Shown here in pieces: positions 60,312 to 64,000 of a stretch of DNA of 64,000 nt. Each line of letters opens with the position of its first letter. Position 1 is the stretch's first letter. The translations under genes were made by a program, and so were the position numbers. The notes under the pieces are model-generated. The model had not been told where the DNA came from. It was given only the letters and a program-made list of their open reading frames with translations, and ran no database searches. The DNA comes from CALLCD01 sp039196965 (GTDB taxonomy: Bacteria > Pseudomonadota > Alphaproteobacteria > Caulobacterales > Hyphomonadaceae), in the NCBI GenBank assembly GCA_039196965.1, contig JBCCUK010000009.1, positions 1 through 64,000 of the forward strand. Reading direction: 5' to 3'.

Positions 60312-60372
60312 GGGGCCTTAGAGCGTTTCTGGTCGCCTCCATCAATTCCTGAGTGCACGCCTCTTGATATTA

Positions 60373-60396
60373 ATTAGCATAATTGCTAATTAGCAA
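60373..60396 (+). promoter_or_regulatory. Overlapping palindromes (likely SdpR operator)
   Basis: ATTAGCA-TAAT-TGCTAAT (60373-60390) and the perfect palindrome TTGCTAATTAGCAA (60383-60396) overlap and run up to 2 bp before the ATG of the ArsR-type repressor gene. The AT-rich symmetric site matches the kind bound by ArsR-family dimers. It would block transcription of its own operon (inference). Confidence 0.6.
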
Positions 60397-60398
60397 AT

Positions 60399-60704
60399 AT
60401 GGAAATTAAAGCGCTTAAGGCACTTGCCCATCCGGTCCGCCGGCAAATCATGGAAGCGCTCCGCTCCGGGGCGAAGACGTCCGGTGAACTGGCAGATCTA
60501 TTCGACGCGAGCTGGCCGACAGTGTCGCGCCACCTTGCAACGTTGAAAGAGGCGGATCTGATCACCGCTGAGCGGCGGGCGACGTCTATTCTCTATCGGG
60601 CAAACACAAGTGTTCTGGAGGATGCGGCGGCGGCCGTGCTGGCATTGATCAGGGCCGACGATGGCAATGATCTGGATGACGATATGAAGGAGGCAGCGGA
60701 ATGA
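60399..60704 (+). CDS. ArsR-type autorepressor (SdpR family)
   Basis: A 101-residue winged-helix repressor. The opening MEIKALKALAHPVRRQIMEAL, the helix-turn-helix around SGELADLFDASWPTVSRHLATLKEADL (20-46 region) and the wing ATSILYRANTSV fit SdpR-like ArsR proteins. No metal-binding cysteines are present. No ribosome-binding site lies between the operator and the ATG, so the mRNA may be leaderless. The stop overlaps the SdpI-like gene by 4 bp. In Bacillus the pair controls toxin immunity; here no toxin gene is seen. Confidence 0.87.
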   Translation: MEIKALKALAHPVRRQIMEALRSGAKTSGELADLFDASWPTVSRHLATLKEADLITAERRATSILYRANTSVLEDAAAAVLALIRADDGNDLDDDMKEAAE

Positions 60705-61402
60705 AGGCGGTTAGAATTCGTGGGTTGATGATCACGCTGATCGGTCTGGTTGTAACAGGAGCGGTTGCGCTCATTGCGCCGGGATACTTCGAAGAGGGTG
60801 CACAGGTGCCGGTCCACTGGGGCATAAACGGGCCCGACCGCTTTGCTGATGCGTCAACAGCCAGCCTCTATTTGTGGATTGTGCCGGGAGCCTGCGTGTT
60901 TGCAGGGATGCTTTTCGCCGGCATGCCGTCCCTTGAGCCTTTCCGGGAAAATCTCGATCGCAGCATTAAGGCCTATAATGCAGTCTGGGTCGGCGTGACC
61001 GCGCTGCTCATTTTCGTCCAGATCGGGATTGCAGCAAGTATGACTGGCCACTTTGTGCCGGGAGAAGAGTTCCCCCGCGCGATTCTCGCCGCAGTTGGTC
61101 TGTTCTTCATAGTGATCGGCAATTACATGCCGAAAACGCGGGCTAATTTTATTTTCGGCATTCGCACCCCGTGGACCCTGACAAGCGATACGGCCTGGGA
61201 GAAAACCCATCGCCTCGGCGGCAGACTGTTCATTCTTGCCGGCCTGTTGGCGATCGCCCTGTCCGGCATCGCTCCGATAGAGATGATGGTTTGGCTCTTC
61301 ATCGGCATTCTATTGCCGTTAATCAGTATACTGTTTGTATATTCGTTCTTCGCCTGGAAATCCGCGACCGACCGGATGGGATCATCGGATTATATTGTCT
61401 AG
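60701..61402 (+). CDS. SdpI family membrane protein
   Basis: A 233-residue membrane protein with about six segments. The N-terminal DUF1648 part has PVHWGINGPDRFADAS, and the C-terminal SdpI part has GNYMPKTRANFIFGIRTPWTLTSDTAWEKTHRLGG (a family hallmark, given here as residues about 144-178). In Bacillus subtilis SdpI gives immunity to the SdpC toxin and sequesters SdpR. The paired ArsR gene just upstream suggests the same signalling circuit; no SdpC-like gene is visible nearby. Confidence 0.9.
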   Translation: MKAVRIRGLMITLIGLVVTGAVALIAPGYFEEGAQVPVHWGINGPDRFADASTASLYLWIVPGACVFAGMLFAGMPSLEPFRENLDRSIKAYNAVWVGVTALLIFVQIGIAASMTGHFVPGEEFPRAILAAVGLFFIVIGNYMPKTRANFIFGIRTPWTLTSDTAWEKTHRLGGRLFILAGLLAIALSGIAPIEMMVWLFIGILLPLISILFVYSFFAWKSATDRMGSSDYIV

Positions 61403-61866
61403 CGGTTGCCATGACCGACGCGGCCGGTGCACTCGATCTCGATCAGGGCATCGGCAGCCAGCCCTGACACGGCCACCGTTGTTCTCGCTGGCGGCGTGTC
61501 CGGAAAGAATGTCCGATAGGCGGCATTCATTTCACTGAAGTCGGCAATATCCGCGAGGAATACCTGACATCTGACGAGATCGGCATGGCCCGCGCCGACA
61601 GTGGCCAGTGTTGCGCCAATATTTTCCATCGTCTGGGTCGTCTGCGCGCTAATTCCGCCCTCAGGATAATCCCGTGTGCCTGGCACAAAGCCGAGATGTC
61701 CTGCCAGATAGATTGTGTCTCCGGAGACAATCACCGATGAATAGGGTGGACCTTCAGCTTGCGGACGGGGCTCAGGCGGCGCGACAGCCGTCTGAGGCAC
61801 GCTTGTTTGGGCGCAGGCAGGAAGGGCAATGGATAGGGCGAGGGCGGCAGAAAGACATCTGATCAT
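61399..61866 (-). CDS. Exported RidA-like protein (lipoprotein)
   Basis: A 155-residue RidA-family protein with an unusual N-terminal signal peptide ending LPAC (lipobox), so it should be lipid-anchored. The RidA domain covers about 38-150: SSVIVSGDTIYLAGHLGFVPG, AQTTQTMENIGATLATVGAG, the substrate arginine in PPARTTVAVSGL and the C-terminal IEIECTGR. RidA deaminates reactive enamines and imines in the cytosol; an exported form has no known role. It is convergent with the SdpI gene, overlapping by 4 bp. Confidence 0.78.
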   Translation of the reverse strand: MIRCLSAALALSIALPACAQTSVPQTAVAPPEPRPQAEGPPYSSVIVSGDTIYLAGHLGFVPGTRDYPEGGISAQTTQTMENIGATLATVGAGHADLVRCQVFLADIADFSEMNAAYRTFFPDTPPARTTVAVSGLAADALIEIECTGRVGHGNR

Positions 61867-61909
61867 GTCAGAGATGTCTCACGCTGCACCGGCTCCGGCA
61901 AGGAAAACT

Positions 61910-62797
61910 CTATCCCCGCATCGGCAGGCCTTGCTCCTTGGCCATGCGCACCATGGCCTTTTGCAGCTTCTCGAATGCGCGGACCTCGATCTGGCGGATA
62001 CGTTCGCGCGAGACCTTGTAGACCTCTGACAGTTCTTCCAGTGTCTTTGGTTCGTCGGTCAGGCGGCGCTCCTGGAGGATATGCTGCTCGCGCTCATTGA
62101 GGTCGGCCATGGCGGCCTGCAACAGCTCCATGCGCGCGCCGAATTCCTGACTATCGGCAAAGTTTGCAGCCTGGTTCGGCTCTTCGTCGGCGAGCCAGTC
62201 CTGCCACTCCATGTCGCCTTCCTGGCCCATGGGGACGTTCAGCGATGCGTCGGAGCCGGACATTCGCCCATTCATGGAGCGCACTTCGTCTTCGGAGACG
62301 TTCAGCCGATCGGCGATTTCTGTCACCTGATCCGGTGTCAGATCGCCCTGTTCCAGCGCGTTGATCTCGCCTTTGATGCGGCGGAGGTTGAAGAACAGTT
62401 TCTTCTGCGCCGCCGTCGTGCCGAGCTTCACAAGGCTCCAGCTGCGCAGGATGTATTCCTGAATAGAGGCCCGAATCCACCACATAGCGTAGGTGGCGAG
62501 ACGGAAGCCCTTATCCGGGTCGAATTTTTTGACCGATTGCATCAGACCAACATTGCCCTCAGAGATCACCTCGGCCATCGGCAGGCCATAGCCGCGATAT
62601 CCCATCGCAATCTTGGCAACGAGGCGCAGGTGTGACGTCACCATCTTTTCGGCGGCGTCAGAGTCGCCGTGCTCCTGCCAACGTTTGGCGAGCATGAACT
62701 CTTCTTCCTTCGCCAACATGGGGAATTTGCGAATTTCACTTAGATAACGTGAGAGGCCCTGTTCCGGGCTTAATGCTAATGCGCGTGTCTCGGCCAT
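61910..62797 (-). CDS. rpoH: RNA polymerase heat-shock sigma factor RpoH (sigma-32)
   Basis: A 295-residue sigma factor. Region 2 has MVTSHLRLVAKIAMGYRGYG and AEVISEGNVGLMQSVKKFDP then FRLATYAMWWIRASIQEYIL. The RpoH box QKKLFFNLRRI is at about 130-140. Region 4 has the helix-turn-helix ending TLEELSEVYKVSRERIRQIE. It directs transcription of chaperones and proteases. ATG 62797 has AAGGAGG 8 nt upstream. The 276 bp upstream hold no gene; I see no clear heat-shock promoter there. Confidence 0.97.
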   Translation of the reverse strand: MAETRALALSPEQGLSRYLSEIRKFPMLAKEEEFMLAKRWQEHGDSDAAEKMVTSHLRLVAKIAMGYRGYGLPMAEVISEGNVGLMQSVKKFDPDKGFRLATYAMWWIRASIQEYILRSWSLVKLGTTAAQKKLFFNLRRIKGEINALEQGDLTPDQVTEIADRLNVSEDEVRSMNGRMSGSDASLNVPMGQEGDMEWQDWLADEEPNQAANFADSQEFGARMELLQAAMADLNEREQHILQERRLTDEPKTLEELSEVYKVSRERIRQIEVRAFEKLQKAMVRMAKEQGLPMRG

Positions 62798-63073
62798 ATT
62801 CGGCCTCCTTCTCGAATTTGCCAGGCCCGCGTTGCGGCACTTGGCGCAGCCATATTGGGCCGTAATCCGCAATTCCACTCGGTGGCAATTTTGTCACAGC
62901 CAATTTTTGGTGAGGATAAGTATCCCTCGCCCTCGTGTCATAAATAAGATCCTCGGCGATCTGTTTGAAGGGGTGGTTCACGCATCTGTGTAGTAAAGGT
63001 AGAAAATTATATTATAAACAATGTATTGTATGGCTGCGCTTGAACCCTGTGAAAGACCTTGTAAACCCGCGAT

Positions 63074-64000
63074 ATGAAAATCCTTGTTACTGGATCGTCT
63101 GGCTGGCTGGGGAGGTTTCTGATTCCGCTGCTGTGGGAAGCTGGCCAAGAGCCGTATGGTGTCGATATTGTCGCTTCTGACTTCACCGATAGCGTTCTGA
63201 ACATAGCGGACGCTGACCTTGTTCAGGATCTTTTCCGCGAACATGACTTTGACGGTGTCATCCATGCCGCCGCGTTGCACAAGCCGGATATCGTTCGATA
63301 CCCGGAACAGACCTTTGTTGACGTTAACGTCACCGGCACCCTGAATCTTTTAAAGGCGGCTTCAGAGCGAGGGGTTACACGATTTGTCTTCACATCGACG
63401 ACATCCTTAATGATCAGTCAGAGCATTCGCGACGGCCGCGGCGAAGAAGCCATCTGGCTTGATGAGGACCATCGTCCCCTGGAGCCGCGCAACATTTACG
63501 GGGTCACCAAACTCGCTGCCGAAAGCCTGTTTCGGATGTATCATATTGTGCACGGACTGAACGTTGTTGTTCTGCGCACGTCGCGCTTCTTTCCTGAAGA
63601 AGACGACACGATCGCAGGGGTTCCTGGCCCGAATCTCAAAGCCAATGAATTGCTGAACCGACGTGCCACCGTAGGCGACATGGCTAGGGCACATCTGACA
63701 GCTTTGGACTGCGCTCCTGACATCGGTTTCGGGCTTTACATCGTCTCAGCCCCGACACCTTTCCAAAGAGAGCATACGCCTGGACTAAAACAGAATGCGT
63801 CGGCGATTGTTGCTGATCTCTTTCCAGATGCACCGGAGCTCTACGCGGCCAACAAATGGAAGTTGCCGGATCGGATCGACCGGATCTATGACGGCACGCG
63901 GATCAGCCGCGACCTGGGATTCGAATACGATACGACATTTACCGATGTCCTGGATGCTTTGCGGGATGGCTACGACCTGCCCATAGCCCATGACCCAGCC
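63074..64000 (+). CDS. NAD-dependent epimerase/dehydratase (partial, cut by right edge)
   Basis: ATG 63074 opens a frame that runs at least 309 codons to the edge. MKILVTGSSGWLGRFLIPLL contains the extended-SDR GxxGxxG motif. DGVIHAAALHKPD, VNVTGTLNLLKAASERG, FTSTTSLM with the catalytic Thr/Ser, and NIYGVTKLAAESLFR with Tyr and Lys follow, as in sugar-nucleotide epimerases/dehydratases. The substrate is unknown. It is divergent from rpoH and the C-terminus is outside the window. Confidence 0.85.
   Translation, partial: MKILVTGSSGWLGRFLIPLLWEAGQEPYGVDIVASDFTDSVLNIADADLVQDLFREHDFDGVIHAAALHKPDIVRYPEQTFVDVNVTGTLNLLKAASERGVTRFVFTSTTSLMISQSIRDGRGEEAIWLDEDHRPLEPRNIYGVTKLAAESLFRMYHIVHGLNVVVLRTSRFFPEEDDTIAGVPGPNLKANELLNRRATVGDMARAHLTALDCAPDIGFGLYIVSAPTPFQREHTPGLKQNASAIVADLFPDAPELYAANKWKLPDRIDRIYDGTRISRDLGFEYDTTFTDVLDALRDGYDLPIAHDPA

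Noticed and set aside
62798..63073. Heat-shock (sigma-32) promoter upstream of rpoH
   Set aside because: CCCCTTCAAAC occurs near 62970 on the minus strand, but no properly spaced CTTGAA and CCCCAT pair is found.

Overview
The window is chromosomal DNA from an alphaproteobacterium. The evidence is a CckA-type hybrid histidine kinase, a circularly permuted (two-piece) tmRNA gene, an alphaproteobacterial-type SspB, ClpS-ClpA, an alphaproteobacterial SerC, RpoH, PilZ and TadG-type proteins, and dense housekeeping content. A Caulobacterales/Hyphomonadaceae- or Parvularculaceae-like organism fits, but the genus cannot be fixed from the sequence alone. I see no phage, insertion sequence, CRISPR array, rRNA or tRNA gene. 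The genes are tightly packed with many 4-bp start/stop overlaps. Both window edges cut a gene: a lipoprotein start on the left and a sugar-nucleotide epimerase-like gene on the right.

Layout. 1-6.4 kb: edge lipoprotein, divergent cckA, an alpha/beta hydrolase, a nitronate monooxygenase-like/DUF1330/HCCA-isomerase operon, and arfB (ribosome rescue). 6.5-8.6 kb: a secreted RcnB-like protein with an RG/GFNRGF repeat region, a terminated small transcription unit with an exceptionally long Shine-Dalgarno match, a small secreted protein and a VOC protein. 8.6-13.5 kb: clpS-clpA, a DUF1499 protein, a phasin and a D,D-carboxypeptidase. 13.5-18.4 kb: enoyl-reductase-like protein, HIBCH and HIBADH (valine catabolism) with a SnoaL-like gene between them, MarR and PilZ proteins. 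18.4-28.1 kb: radA-cvpA-purF-SDR (minus) divergent from dnaB-alr-mlaE-mlaF (plus), then sspB and a PaaI thioesterase. 28.2-28.6 kb: ssrA, encoding a tag that reads ANDNFAEGELLAA. 28.6-34 kb: TadG-like vWA protein, thyA, VUT transporter, folA, and a metzincin fused to DUF4189. 34.1-39.5 kb: both CoA-transferase subunits with an acyl-CoA dehydrogenase and a SnoaL-like gene inserted between them, a degenerate GGDEF protein and a thiolase-like protein. 39.5-46.6 kb: XRE regulator, GPH-type symporter, rph, YeeE/YedE transporter, PhzF, DMT exporter and a secreted trypsin-like protease. 46.6-50.1 kb: serC-GNAT-serA behind a structured leader. 50.2-55.1 kb: PagL-like lipid A deacylase, Baeyer-Villiger-type monooxygenase, secreted proteins and an acetylpolyamine amidohydrolase. 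55.2-64 kb: purA, DUF3429, YHS protein, M48 lipoprotein, SpoU methyltransferase, SdpR/SdpI pair with a palindromic operator, exported RidA, rpoH and the edge epimerase.

How the genes work together. One theme is protein quality control: ArfB, ssrA with SspB, ClpS-ClpA and RpoH. Another is acyl-CoA and branched-chain catabolism (HIBCH, HIBADH, CoA-transferase, ACAD, thiolase-like, phasin). The rest is nucleotide, serine and cell-wall metabolism. The least explained elements are the short transcription unit at 7.47-7.67 kb, the repeat-bearing RcnB-like protein, the CoA-transferase operon with inserted genes and the metzincin-DUF4189 fusion.
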